64,000 bases of DNA, taken from NCBI GenBank assembly GCA_002633005.1, contig NMRA01000105.1, positions 1 through 64,000 of the forward strand, in the 5' to 3' direction. The translations under genes were made by a program, and so were the position numbers. This document shows, in pieces, positions 1 through 12,125 of the stretch (the first letter of the stretch is position 1; every line of letters starts with the position of its first letter). Below the pieces are notes generated by a model. That model saw only the letters and a program-made list of their open reading frames with translations, made no database searches and was not told the DNA's origin. The stretch is from Phoronis australis (Eukaryota; Phoronida; Phoronidae).

Positions 1-1028
1 TTGCTCAGTTTGTTCCTTATCCAGATGGGAAGTGATTTCTGGAATTGTAGCGAATTGACAGTTTGCTATTCCTTGAGGCCATGCTGTGTGTATAAAATCG
101 CACATTATTAGTGTGTTAGCAATTGCATATTGCCAGTCTTTCAAAGTTCTGAAATTGCTCAAAGTGACCTGGAAGTAATAGCTATTTCGTGATGGTAAAA
201 TGTCAAAAGTTGTTTTACGTGATTTTAGGCGAGTTTATGTCCACTTCAAATGATTTTTTGTTGTAGTACTGAAAAGTGGTGGCACATTAGCTCTGGTGGC
301 TCCTTGTTTTTTTGGCGAATTGACCATTTTATGGTTCCCATGGGTAATTTTGTTACTGGGTCTAGTATGTATGTACAACTGTCATCGTAGGGCAATTGTA
401 ATGCAAACCGTGTTGCAAAAGTATTTTTTCATGACCATTTCATTGTAAAATGCTGGCTAATTGGAACCAACAAGCCAAGTTTTCATTTTGTGGTGGTTAG
501 TTTTGATAAGAACATTGATGTGGTAAATACAGCTACCTCAAGTTTGTGAAGAAGAATGCCTCTCTGCCTCTCTATATGCGTCATCTCATGGATATTCTTG
601 TAATTCTAAACATACTCATTGAAGCACACCCTTTGCAGTGCTATCGTGGGCGAATTTCAACGCTCCGCGTTGCTCTTGTTGACATCTACTTAATCCCTTG
701 CAAGTTCACAATTTGGCGTGAGTAGTCCTATTCTCAACTCGACAACAAATGGACCACTGATGTGCCTCCGAATGGAAATTTCATTTTTTTCTCAAAAAAG
801 TGAGTTACGCCTGCCTCTATCTTTAGAGTTCCTTTGCGGATTTTCATTTAATTTTGTCTGATATTGTTCTTAGAGAGAAGACGACGCCTTGCTTTGGATA
901 GGTTCAATATATTCTGTGCCGTTTAATGGCCATTTTACGATATTAAAAACGCTACTGGAATTGCATTGCAGTCGTGGGTGCATTTCAACGCTCCATTTAG
1001 CTGTTGTTTACAGGGAGCGGGTTCAATG
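1..1028. other. Non-coding stretch, nothing recognised
   Basis: I see no coding exon, RNA gene or clear repeat boundary here. The sequence is AT-rich with short open frames only. The 76-residue frame from 966 runs into the fold-back element that follows and resembles no protein I know. Confidence 0.5.
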
Positions 1029-1443
1029 AAACCTGGGCCCGGTCTCCAATCTTTCTACTCGAAATGGAACTCGAAATTAGGTTTGGCATTTTCTACTCTA
1101 CTTTTGGGCGAACTCAAGATAAGTGTCTATTATTCTATGCTCGAGTACACAATAACTTACGTAGATAATTTATTGCCCTTAGTTCACAGTTTGTAAACCC
1201 AATATTAAAGCAATAAGTTCGAGTTTGAACTCGAAATTTCGAGTTTTTACTCGAGTTTGTAAGACGAATATAAGGGTCTTCAAGGGCAAGCTTGAACTAG
1301 AAACTCCTATGCATAAACTACAATGTATTCGAGCACAGTCTGACAACCAATTATCTTAAGTTCGCACAAAAGGAGCAGAGAAATTGCAAAAAATAGTTTC
1401 GAGTTCGTTTCGAGTACAAAGATTAGAGACCGGGCCCTGGTTT
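1029..1443. mobile_element. Fold-back MITE, family A copy 1
   Basis: The ends are near-perfect inverted repeats of about 50 bp. The left end begins CCTGGGCCCGGTCTCCAATC, and the right end read in reverse begins CCAGGGCCCGGTCTCTAATC. Both continue with ACTCGAAA and GAACTCGAAA motifs. The interior is also largely self-complementary, with repeated CTCGAG/TTCGAG words and a shared AAGTGTCTATTATT word, so the whole element can fold on itself. There is no coding capacity. A diverged copy lies at 52745-53092. I could not fix a target-site duplication. This fits a non-autonomous DNA transposon (MITE); the superfamily is unknown. Confidence 0.75.
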
Positions 1444-3779
1444 AAGGTATCTAAGGCACCCCACTGTGTCGAGCTGGGTTAACCCAACAAAGAAACTATT
1501 GAAGTGCTCCAATGGAGCTGTGATCACGTGGGTTTCAATGACAGCGCACAGTTGTAGATAGAGTCAGTGCAGCCTATTTTCCTGGTGGCTCTGTCATCAA
1601 TAAAATGAGTAGAAAAAGGTCAGAACCCTTTTCTCCTCATGAGGAAAAGGTTTCCTCACAGAACTGATTACAGAAAAAAAATGATGTCATAGATGGAGAG
1701 CCAAAACAAGTCATCGGAAGCAACAGGCTTGAGGGACAGTGGGTCCTGACTGGCTAAATGGTACACGCAATCAGAAAAACGCAACCATGAACTGAGTTAA
1801 AGGACTTTTGGAAACTAAATGGAACGAGGGAAGTGATGTGGTCGTCCGAGGAGATGAGATCACAGAAATGGTTTTATAAAGGTATTTTGAGAGCGCCTCC
1901 GTGCCTTAGTCTGACGTCCCCTGAGTTACGGCGGAGTCTTTTTGAAAATCAGTCGACATGTGGTTAGATCTCCCGCCGTTAAGCGCTCATGCTCTGTGTT
2001 ACCGGTACTCGAAATTTACAGCTCAGATATGACAAGATAAAAAGGTGAGATAACGAGATAAATAATTTATTTTATTTCTGTGGGCTAGTGCGCTTTCGTA
2101 GTTCTACGTTCAAGGAAAGTGAAAACTTTCGCGTCACGTCCCCACGGCGGCGTTACGGCGCTAGTGAAACAAAACATTTTTCGTGTCCGAAGACTTTTCC
2201 ACGCTCCGGGAAACAGTTTTTTTTTGGTGCTTCTATATAGCCTGCTGTGTGCCAGGTTGATATATTAAATTACCGAAATGCGACTTCATGAATCTCGTCC
2301 GCGGGCTGCAGAAAATGACTCAAAATAGTCGAGTGGCAGGTACGGCGCCCGGCGCCGAATTTCGTTAAACTCCATGGCTGTATTAAGTTGTAAAAAAACA
2401 ACCAAGCATGGTTTTCCATTTTTAAAAATCGATGAACTAATAAGTTATAAACTATTAAACTTTGCGGGGTATGAGGAAACTACCGTGTTGACTTGAGCCC
2501 TATCATACTCGCGGTGGCTGGGATCATTACTAACACTGATCAGAGATAACAACATCACTTCTTTTAATATTCTTTCAACATCTTTTGACCAGATTTTTAC
2601 TATGAAGCAGTTGCAAGTAACTTTTGCCCACTCTTCATTTTTATGACTGACAAAAAGCTAGGCACTGGCACTGAACCCCAGTGTCCAGAATTCAGGCCTC
2701 AAAACTAACCCGTTTGGCTATCACCATATTTGCACTTTGGTATATATTTCATGATTTGAGCTCTAATAAAGTTTAAACTTGAACCAATGACACACGTCAG
2801 TGGTTTGTGCCGTGAAATGTGGCCCGCCGCCGGGGTTTAGTGTGATCTGGCTTCCACTAACTTTAGTGAGAGTTGGGCCGGGGCTACATCAAATCTAGGA
2901 ACCAGTACTGGTTGCTAGATCAAATATACGCGTGGGCAGAAAACGTATCTGCGTAAAGAAAGAGTTGCGTTTTCAAAACTTTCAGTCGTGTGTTGTCAGG
3001 AACTTCATTAATAAACCGAGACCAAGTACAAAGCACGTCTTCAAAGTTTAGGTAAACAAAGTTTACGGCATACTCATTACAGGGTCACTGACTCGAAGCA
3101 CGTTCTTAGGCATACGTATATTGTAATATCGGTTGAATTATATGTTATAACTGTGAATAGCACGTACGCGAACAATAAGCCATTCACATTTATATCTGAT
3201 CACAATTCTCTTCCTGCTTTGAAAACAAACATTCGTTTAGATAAATTTCGGAAAGAACGTGAACTAAAATGATAGGACAAACACTACATACCACAGTCCA
3301 GATTCTACATTCGAAGACCGCTTTTGTGAGAAAGAAACTGTCAACAGGAGATGTTTGTAATGACACGTAAATAAGTATAACTTACCCCTTAGAGTAGACG
3401 CGAAACGCTAAGTATTGTGTTCTTACTCCAAAGGGCTCGGCCTTGGTGCGAAGCTGTTTACTAAATTAAATATACAACTTTTAATTGCGCCGTTGTGGGT
3501 AAAAACTGACCCAACAAAATCTTTCTTGAGTAATCTAAATTATTTACCGGCGTTGAAAAATTTGCTTTTCTACTATTATTCTGCTGCTAAAATTGTGGTG
3601 TGTTCTTTTGCGTCGACTTTCGGCGCAATGAAATATTGCGTCACCTATTAGCCAGTTTCTTTTTCCCAGATTCTTCAATCAAACGTTCTCCCTCGAGGTT
3701 GCATAAACGTCACAACTAATGATCAGAATTGGTTTTACTTCATTATATGTTGTTGGAATTTGATATCAGTAAACCGAAT
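1444..3779. other. Non-coding stretch, nothing recognised
   Basis: No exon with homology, no RNA gene and no clear repeat are visible. Small open frames, such as one at 3415-3651, resemble no known protein. Parts around 1890-2350 are richer in CG than the surroundings, but no promoter elements can be argued for. Confidence 0.45.
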
Positions 3780-4674
3780 TTTAGAACAGATTTTGCTGCG
3801 ATGTTGTCATCATTTAATGAGAGATGTCGAAAAATTTCTGGAAGTGGCGCGTGACACAAATGTACTACTTTCAAAACGACGACATACATTTCTTTGTTAC
3901 CAATGCAGAGAATTACGCAAGAAAATGACGTCGGATATTTTTTCGCTTAAACGGCCGTAACGGGCAAGGTGAATGTCAATTGAGTTCCAGATTTTGCGTG
4001 CATACCCGCCGGTCTTCAGCTCATGTTGATACAAGCTTCACGACGAGGTGACGAGCGTATTTATTCGGGCTGTTTGCAATTTCGAGGTCTGTCGCAGCTC
4101 AATATATAGTAACACCTCGCTGTATTTTGACAATAGGCTTCATACAGCTAGCTGGCTAAATAGGAAGGCTCTAGCTTCGAAACAATTTTTTACTCCGAAA
4201 GTGACAACAAATTCAGAATGATGATGGATCATGGATGACATTATAACCGATCACATGTTTCCGTTTTCATGCGCCCATGATCTTAATCACTGCGCTATGT
4301 TAAAACCATTGTTTATGTTGTTCTTAAAATAAACTTTTGTTCTACTGCTGTACCAACATATTAAGAAATTATACAAAAATAAACAATAATTATCTGTGGT
4401 AAAGCGAATTAGACAGCGTGATGAAGTGATGATCAAGAGTAATAACAGATGAGCGCGAATGCGTGCTGCTTGTTGAGCATTCCGCGGCATGAAAACACTT
4501 GAGGTCGTTAAACAACCAGCGTTGTATTCTGATTTTTGTGTAATTTTACTGTAAAATTTCAAATTTCTTGCTTATTTTTTTGCATAATGTACTGTATAAC
4601 AAGTCTCATAATAAGAGACAGAAATTATGCTTCCGCGATATTACTTAACTTTTGATTTAGAACAGATTTTGCTG
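3780..4674. repeat. 19-bp direct repeat around an 857-bp segment
   Basis: TTTAGAACAGATTTTGCTG occurs identically at 3780-3798 and 4656-4674. The second copy stops exactly where reverse transcriptase homology begins. The 857 bp between the copies have no recognisable content. The pair could be a target-site duplication of an inserted segment, or a by-product of the retrotransposon's insertion. Confidence 0.45.
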
Positions 4675-6380
4675 AGCCCCTTACCAACATCATGAATTTA
4701 AGTTTAAAAACGGCTACAATTCCTAGAGAATGGAAGATGGCAGTTGTTACTCCTGTTTTTGAAGATGGTGAAAAGTCAAGTTGCGAAAATTATAGACCAA
4801 TATCGGTCCTCCTTGCAGTGTCCAAAATTCTTGAAAGGTGTGTTCAAAAGCAGCTTCACCAGTTCCTGGAGCAAAATTCCCTTCTCTCGGCAGCACAGTC
4901 TGGTTTCCGCCCCTTGCATTCCACTCTTACTACAAATATTCATGCTACTGAGTTTATCTTTAATAATATGGATCAGGGGAAGCTAACTGGTGCTGTCTTT
5001 GTTGACCTTAAGAAAGCCTTTGACACTGTGGACCATGGTATCCTATTGCAGAAACTAGAGTCATATGGAGTTAATGATAACGAACTCCTTTGGTTTAGAA
5101 ACTACTTATACGACCGTAAACAGGCCACCAAATACGGTGGTATACTTTCTGACTACTCAACCGTAATCACGGGGGTACCTCAGGGTTCCATTTTGGGCCC
5201 TCTATTATTCACTATTTTTGTTAACGACCTCCCTACGGTCCTCCACAACAGTGTCCCAGTTTTATACGCTGATGACACTGCAATTATGTCCACAGCTGGA
5301 TCGGTAAATGAACTGGAAACTTCTCTCAACAATGAGCTAGCCATTATCCATGACTGGCTGATTCAAAATAAACTCACTCTTAACGTTAGTAAAACCAAGT
5401 CGATGCTGTTTGGAACCCACCAGAAATTAAAGCAACAAAAACTATCCCTTTCTATCAACGGTTCTCCCATCGAGAATGTTGACAAGTTTAAGTACTTGGG
5501 CCTTATTTTAGATCCCAATCTTAAATTTAATATGCACATAGATCATATCACAAAGAAATTATCAAAGAAAATCGGTGTACTTAAACGTCTAGGCAAATTT
5601 CTTAATGTCCGTACTCTTAAGACCCTTTACCATTGTATTATTCAGCCTCATATTGATTATTGTTTACCGGTTTGGGGGCACACTAGTGACACACTTGTAA
5701 ACAAAGTCCAAGTAATCCAAAATAGAGCCGCCAGGGCTATCCTGGGTACTAAAATTAGGGACACTAGGGTTGACGACTTGTACTCCAAGCTGGGATTTAT
5801 GAAAGTAAGACAAAGAAATAAATATCTCTCTGCCTGTTGTATATACAGATGTATCAATGGCTTGGCTCCAGCATATCTCAGCAGTAAATTCAATAGCAGT
5901 CAGGCTGTTTATTCTACACGTTCTTCTGTTGCTGGCAATGTTTCTTCTAAAAAAATTAAAACCGAGACTGGCAAGAGATCTTTTATCTATGCAGCTGCTA
6001 TAATATGGAATTCTTTTAGCCCAGAAATTAAACGGTCCAACTCAATTACTACCTTTAAAGTTAATGTTAAAAAGTGGCTGTAATTTACTTAACCTTTTAT
6101 ACCCTGCCTGTCTTAATCATGTCATTTTTTCATTGTCGTAAATACTCTCATTGTCTAGAGTCATCTCTTAATTTATTTCATCTGTCTTAGTTAATTTTTT
6201 ACCATTATTTGTCATTTAGTTATTGTCTTAATTCTCAACCTTAAATGTTTTAATTGTATCTTTGTTACGTATATTTCATTGTTGTTTTATTACTTCATTG
6301 TATTATATTACTGTTTTTCTTGTTGAGGGCCCTCTTGGAAAGCATTTTAAATATCACAATAATAAATAAATAAATAAATT
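4675..6380 (+). mobile_element. 5'-truncated CR1/L2-like non-LTR retrotransposon
   Basis: This stretch holds the RT-bearing 3' part of a non-LTR element. Its homologous frame opens at 4675 (A-E-P-L-T-N-I before the first Met) and ends at 6083. A roughly 300-bp AT-rich 3' tail follows and finishes in (AATA)n near 6358-6379, the simple-repeat tail usual for CR1/L2-type elements. The endonuclease half and ORF1 are absent, so this is a dead 5'-truncated copy. An in-frame stop lies just upstream of 4675. No matching target-site duplication was found after the tail. Confidence 0.85.
4692..6083 (+). CDS. Reverse transcriptase of non-LTR retrotransposon (truncated ORF2)
   Basis: This 463-codon frame has no internal stop. 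In a complete element it would copy element RNA into DNA at the nicked target site. Visible motifs in order are YRPIS near residue 35, AQSGFRP near 67, motif A FVDLKKAFDTVDH near 103-116, motif B GVPQGSILGPLL near 160, motif C YADD near 188 with both catalytic Asp, and KYLGLILD near 270. The C-terminal region follows, with the HIDYCLPVWG signature common in CR1/jockey/L2 clades. The apurinic endonuclease domain that should precede it is missing, so the frame starts mid-protein and the Met at 4692 is not a true start. The lack of stops suggests recent insertion. I cannot tell CR1 from L2 or a related clade by eye. Confidence 0.9.
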   Translation: MNLSLKTATIPREWKMAVVTPVFEDGEKSSCENYRPISVLLAVSKILERCVQKQLHQFLEQNSLLSAAQSGFRPLHSTLTTNIHATEFIFNNMDQGKLTGAVFVDLKKAFDTVDHGILLQKLESYGVNDNELLWFRNYLYDRKQATKYGGILSDYSTVITGVPQGSILGPLLFTIFVNDLPTVLHNSVPVLYADDTAIMSTAGSVNELETSLNNELAIIHDWLIQNKLTLNVSKTKSMLFGTHQKLKQQKLSLSINGSPIENVDKFKYLGLILDPNLKFNMHIDHITKKLSKKIGVLKRLGKFLNVRTLKTLYHCIIQPHIDYCLPVWGHTSDTLVNKVQVIQNRAARAILGTKIRDTRVDDLYSKLGFMKVRQRNKYLSACCIYRCINGLAPAYLSSKFNSSQAVYSTRSSVAGNVSSKKIKTETGKRSFIYAAAIIWNSFSPEIKRSNSITTFKVNVKKWL

Positions 6381-6383
6381 AAC

Positions 6384-6690
6384 AACGCCGTCAGTAATTC
6401 AACATAAAGTTCACGTTGGTGTAATGTCACGCACTTTGTACTTTTAGGTTGATTCGATTTACCACCTTTCAACAGTTGAACAGAAGTTGATAAAACCGAT
6501 GTCATGACCGGAGTTGCCACTGGTGAACGAACAGCGAACAGTTAAATGTTTGTTTGGCCAAAGTTCCCCCGCTAAGTCATAAAATGGTAATTGCCGACCA
6601 AGGACACGCTTAATCCGAATTGGTCATCTACGCTTGACAACCACTTAGCTGACCCAAGTATCGACCACAGAGGCGACTCAGCAGACGGCT
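6384..6690. other. Non-coding spacer
   Basis: About 300 bp between the retrotransposon tail and the CGACC-rich repeat. I see nothing in it. Confidence 0.4.
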
Positions 6691-6778
6691 CCTAGCCGAC
6701 CGTTGTTGGTCGGCTGCTGATCGGCTAGACGACCGGTCGACGGCTGGTCGTCGACCAATTTCCGACCGGTTGGACAAA
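6691..6778. repeat. CGACC/GGTCG clustered inverted repeats
   Basis: In under 90 bp the words CGACC and GGTCG recur many times in both orientations, for example CGACCGGTCGACGG and CCGACCGGTTGG. This gives several alternative short hairpins. It abuts the reverse transcriptase fragment and may be the end of a transposable element. Confidence 0.5.
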
Positions 6779-6800
6779 AATTCGTGATGTGTGTTGTAGC

Positions 6801-7000
6801 AAGTTTTAACAGTAATCTATTGTGGTTAACAGTATCAAAAGCTTTCTTCAGGTCCAGGAAGATAGCAACAGTAAGTTTACCATTTTCCATATTGTCAAGT
6901 AAGTAGTCAGTTATATCAAGGAGAGAAGTAGCTGTTGAGTTCGCGGGGCGAAAACCCGATTGTTCATCACATAAAAGATTGTTTGTAAAGATTTCAGCGG
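6801..7000 (-). pseudogene. Fragment of a second non-LTR reverse transcriptase
   Basis: The minus strand encodes about 65 residues of RT: EQSGFRPANSTATSLL, then motif A as IFLDLKKAFDTVNHNRLLLK. The fragment is in frame, but homology stops on both sides and motifs B and C are absent. It differs enough from the RT at 4692-6083 to be another family member, and it lies in opposite orientation. Confidence 0.8.
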
Positions 7001-8080
7001 GTTTTTTTTTGTCATAGGAGTTCAGTTTACCTCGTGAACCGTTATAGGTACCTCTGAAATGAGCAAAAATACACCTTAATACGAATGCCCCATCTCCCAT
7101 ATTCCCCCGGTACCCGTCAAAAGTCTGCAAGCATGCATGCAGAAATGGCCTATAACATTCTGTTTTGATAAATAAATTCGTTGGTTTTTGATTTACTTGT
7201 TGATGTATCTACAATAATCGATAGATTCACAGATGATTTTTGACATTTAGAAGCTAATCTTGTAAGAATTTGTGATGTTTCAGTGAATTTAATTGCAGCC
7301 TAAAGTTGAAAAAAACTTCATAATCTGATCCCCGACGATTTTTGCATATCTTTCTATCTCTCAAAGACATTGATGAAATTTGGACTCTCAAACCTTAGAT
7401 GGAAAAATCATTTTAAAAATGCTTAAATAAATTTAATTGAACTCATTGCTTGGAAATGTTGTCTGTGCACTTCCTTGGTGTTTTTAGTTTCCAGTAGTAT
7501 TGAGAAATGAATTTTTGTTCTTCAAAACTGAATTGATTGCTTGCACGTCATGACTGACGTACCCACGTTAAAAAATTGATGTTACTATGCAGTAGGCCCG
7601 CAAAGATCTCAGTGATCCACGGGAACTGAATTTGAATTCCAGGCGTTCAGGAAGTGTGTACATTTTGGGACACACTATCCTTTTCCCCAGCCACCAGAAA
7701 CAGGACTACCGGTCACGCTTCAACTAAGCAGTCCCAAGGGACTTCGGGACCTCATCTTTTCAAAAAAACTCCGTCAAAGAATGACCATAGTAAAATAAAG
7801 TTTTCTCAAAACTGGATCACAATAAAACGAATCTTGATCTGAGAGCGGCAGGGGACGAACAGCCTGTCTCAAGTGAATCACAGCTGAGCTGGCCAGCAAC
7901 TAGCTTTAGCCCATCTGGAATTTCGTATTTTTAAACTGTTAGATCTCAGCCGTAGTTACTTGAAGAAGTTCCTCGCTACCGGTCAGTGTACTGGTCCTAG
8001 GCCCATTCTTACTCTCTGTGTTGGTTCACGGTTACTCAGCTCGATCTTGATGGCTTCATCTCCGGGATTGTCTCAGAAGC
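7001..8080. other. Non-coding stretch, nothing recognised
   Basis: No coding homology or repeat structure was found. The 62-residue frame at 7654 looks fortuitous. Confidence 0.4.
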
Positions 8081-8345
8081 GCATTCAGGATTTTGAGTTG
8101 GGGGGGCAGGGCATAGTATTAGCCAGGGGTTTACCTGTCAGAAATTCGCACCCCCGAACTGCCAAATGGAATCTGGGAGAATTTTAGGAGGGCCATAGCC
8201 CCTTGGCCACCCCCTATGTCCGCCACTACGCATAGTGCCCCCCCCCCACATAAGGCGGACGTGGGATATTCGGTAGGCTACAAATATGGTGGCATCGGGT
8301 GCACGGGGGGAGGGGTGGGGGCGGTGGCGGAGGTGGTGGAGAAGT
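8080..8345. mobile_element. G-rich transposon remnant
   Basis: This stretch has GGGGGG tracts and the phrases CCCGAACTGCCAAATGGAA and GTCCGCCACTACGCAT. The first phrase recurs in reverse complement at 13355-13373, which shows a shared repeat family. Such phrases are usual at the ends of old DNA transposons. No ORF is preserved. Confidence 0.4.
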
Positions 8346-8964
8346 CGAAATCGGTTTGTGCCCCTCAATAATTTTTGCCTTCCTACGGGCCTGCAACTGT
8401 GATCAGTAGGCAAGCAGCTTCAAATGCTGAAACAGTTAATATGAAGTGGGGTACTACTCCAACTTTGGGTAATCTGTTGACCTACAGACAGTGCACAGTA
8501 GCACGAATGGTTATCACCGATTCTTTGTAGGCGATAAAGATGTTCACAAACATGTGCTGTCAATGAGGCCAGTTGAGTGTCCCTGATTTTGTAGCTTGAA
8601 CGTGCTGCGTGACTTTCTGGAACACAGGAATATGCTTGGAACCCGTTTAAAATAAATAGAATACTTTAAATTCCTTTTATGCAAACACGATAATATTACA
8701 TACAAAACTCTTCAATCAAAAATACGCATTACAGACAAAATTGTTTTCATGTTGACGTGCATAATACCTGTGACAAATACATATACAACGAGCATTGAAA
8801 AGTGAACAAGGATCGAGATTGATTGTCAGTAGGTGAATCTTGTATCTATAAGAAAATCAAGTAAACGGAAAATCTATTATTCTCTGTTTCCACATTTTGA
8901 CAATGATAATTTATTTGTCAGCAGATTCAAACAAGGTCACTCATCGCATTCAAGTATTTTATGT
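8346..8964. other. Non-coding stretch, nothing recognised
   Basis: AT-rich sequence with no homology that I can name. Confidence 0.4.
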
Positions 8965-9175
8965 ACTATACAGTGGCGGATCTAGGATACCATGAGGGGG
9001 CGACCCAGCATGTTGTCTCAGGGAATTGGGCAAAACGTGATTGTATGTGCACAGGGAGCCCACAGAATTTGTGAGCCGAGGATGTGGACCTTCTGTTCAG
9101 AAAATCTATCAGTGGGCTANTGTTTTATTTTGCTGGGGGCGCGCCCCCTGGGTTCCCGCCTATGCTATAGACAAC
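8965..9175. mobile_element. DNA transposon remnant with GC-rich ends
   Basis: The left end reads CAGTGGCGGATCTAGGATAC. The right end is GGGGGCGCGCCCCCTGGG followed by CGCCTATGCTATAG. CAGTGGCGGATC-type termini are common among old DNA transposon families of animals. The inside has no coding capacity and includes one unresolved base at 9120. Confidence 0.45.
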
Positions 9176-11384
9176 TAAATACAACCTATAAATGAAAGAG
9201 TTGATGGAACAAACACTTTTCTAATAGAAGACAACCTTCAGGGACAATGACAACTGCATAAAAAGCTGAAAATCACCTATCTTGCGTAACGAAAAACCAA
9301 TATTAACACAACTTAGATACGTCATTACCTCAGTGTGCTCCTCACTCACATGGGAACATTTGTATCAAACATTACTGCATGCCACCATGTTTCAGTCCAG
9401 TTGTTAAATTTTATCCTCTGTATTTAGAGATGTCCACAACCTGCAAAAGACGCATATTCATATGTTACCTCACTCAGTCTAACATAGTTGCTTTTCAAAC
9501 AGCGAATGCTGGGCAGGGGTTTGTAAGATATTGTGCCAAAGCAAGTGGTACGGACAGTATTATTTCACTGGGTCACTTTTGTCTGTATATCATAAAGTCT
9601 TTACATACATTGGCGTATTGTTATGTGGGTCTGTACTGAGCTGAGAAAGGTAAAAATGTCGTAGGCCAGAAAAGTCTAATCATCTATGAGAACATTCAAA
9701 ACCTGTCAACAGAACCTCAGAGAGTTGTGTTCTGTAACTATTGTCATATTGTCATCAATATTTAGACCTGATTACATAACACAGCATACCAATGAAAAAC
9801 TAATATTCATTAAATTGCACGTTTAAAAATTAAATTAGTATTTCCACTTTATTTGCCAAAAATAACACTTTTACTCAACAAGTGTTATCTGAATTTCTTC
9901 CTTAATCAGATAAGAAAGGATTACAGATCACTGCTTAAGGCTATGCTGGCAACGATTGACGATGTCATAAGTGAGATATAAAATGAAAACACTTCCACCA
10001 ATTACAAGCAAATTGCGAGCTCTAAGCACTGGCGTAATCACAGGGGAGATGAGGTGGCAGGTACAACGGGACATGACAAACTGTTCAGTGCAAAACCCCT
10101 CTCGGTAGGCTACGGTAGGTAGGCCTACTGTAGTTATTCATTGTATCCGACCTAGGCAGTATATCCTACCTAGCTCTTTGAGTCTTAATCCTTTTCATTG
10201 CAAAGGTCCCAGGTTGCCAGCCAGCCACCCACCCAACCATCCCAGTCAAGCCACATTTGGAAACAATTACCAAGACCAGAATAACATACAGAATCATGGG
10301 TAATATAAATAATTAAAACAGATACATTAACTCACGACAAATTCGTGTCCACCATTCGAAATCTTACTTAACAGCTGCACACTAGATGTTGCAAACGCTT
10401 GCTTAATCTCAAGATCATTTGCGTGAACTCGGAATAGAAATTTATTCCAAGTTCACTTCTGTTTAAACTTTTATTCTATAAAGTTCCTGCGAAACACAAT
10501 AAAGCGACTTGACTTGTGTACCACACCTAGAACAGAGCCCTTGCTGTTGTGCGATATAAAAGTGCTTAAAACCACCATTTACACTGTACCTTGTTTTGAC
10601 AAGTTACTGTATGCACATTGTCAGCAACGTTAAAACTTCCTTTAAAGCACTGCATATCAAAATTGCGAATTTAATATTCAGAAAACGAGATGAGAGAACA
10701 AAAATATCTTCAGAAAGCTTCTTAGCTCAACGGAGATGAGTGCGACGTATGAACGGAGGCATGTGTGATTTTAAGCACTTCAATATTCCCAAAGAGTATG
10801 CAGTGAAATTGGAATCGAGCAGCACGTCACGTTGAGAGCTTGGTCTGTCAGTTCTTTCCACAGGTCAAAGGTCATTTCAGAACAGAGTAAGTAAAGCAGC
10901 ATCATTTTGGTAATTGATAATTTTTCTCTGTCATTAGTTTAACCTTTGACATGATGGACCCATTACTAGAGTTCAAAGGGTGAACGAATAATAGCGTGTA
11001 ATGGCTTACCAACACTACAGTGACATTCTGGTAAGAAAAGTGTAACGTCTGATCATTGAAACTCCCATACCACAAATTGGGGATGGGCTGTTTCATCCGA
11101 ATTTCTCAACACCAATTATGTACTATACAGTGCAAGCAGTGATTCGTTTTTAAACATATTTGCTAATCATTGATTAGTGAGTGGTTTACACGTGCACCGC
11201 AAAATTTCTTTGTTTGATTTGGAATTGGTGGTTGTTCATTCTTGAGTCATTTATTCGTGGAACATCAGAGAGGCAGTGCTGCAGCAAATGCAAAGATAAA
11301 TTAATATTTTTTAAAATTTATTACAATGATAATAACACAGTACAAAGACAGAAATCCCCAATGACACATCACACCCACCCCCTC
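9176..11384. other. Non-coding stretch, nothing recognised
   Basis: About 2.2 kb with no exon or RNA gene that I can support. A few short palindromic words (TAGGCTACGGTAGGTAGGCCTA) occur around 10108-10130. Open frames are short and have no homology. Confidence 0.4.
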
Positions 11385-11436
11385 ACACACACGCACGCAC
11401 GCACGCACGAACGCACGCACGCACGCACGCACACAC
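11385..11436. repeat. (CACG/CA)n microsatellite
   Basis: A run of ACAC followed by about ten GCAC/GCACGA units and then ACAC. The 127-residue plus-strand frame across it and its antisense counterpart arise from this repeat and are not genes. Confidence 0.9.
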
Positions 11437-12125
11437 TTCACCGAAAACTCAATTTCACAAACCAAAAACACCAAGTGTACTTTTCTCATCTACTTTTCTT
11501 TTTAAAGATGAAAAAACCAGACCATCTTTGGAGAAATATGTCTCCTAATCTATTTTTACAATAATTTTATTTTTCGAATGTGTTGTAGCTTTCTAGTGTA
11601 TATGGGTTTATTGGCCAAAAAAACGACAAGATTCAACAGTTCATTCGCTTTTCCAGTTTTACCAAATATAACAGTCTGAAAATCTATCAATATGTCGACG
11701 TTTTTTTGAGTGAATATAATACTTTGCTATTCTTTTATAAAAAGGCTTAACAAAAGTGCAACCCCAAAATAAATGTTCTAAACTTTCAGGTTTATTTCTA
11801 CAAAAGGTACATTGTTGAAGAAATACTAATTCGCATTAAAAAGTACAAAAAACAGAAGTTTGGAAACATAACTTCCATTCTGTCATTGATCTTGCAAAAC
11901 CAAAAGTATTTTCCCATTTTTCTAATCTTTTTGGTTTTTGAAACAACGTTGTCAGAAAAATACGTATATATCACGAGTACCTTTCGAATTTTTCACCAAA
12001 ATTTGCCAGAGCTGTGGGATAACTGGTTGAGACACTTTTGCACTTGAAAACGATATACATTTGAAAGTTAATTTCGAGCAATTTCTCCGTGCGTAATAAA
12101 GTGTAAAAAAGTTTTAAAGCCAAAA
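11437..12125. other. Probable decayed continuation of the L1-like remnant
   Basis: No frame stays open. The minus strand next to the L1-like fragment has short scattered words compatible with the C-terminal tail of an L1 ORF2 (a GFKTFLHF-like stretch near 12100), but frameshifts prevent a firm boundary. Confidence 0.3.

Noticed and set aside
11181-11564. 127-residue plus-strand ORF and its antisense partner
   Set aside because: Most of the frame is the CACG microsatellite; no homology on either side.
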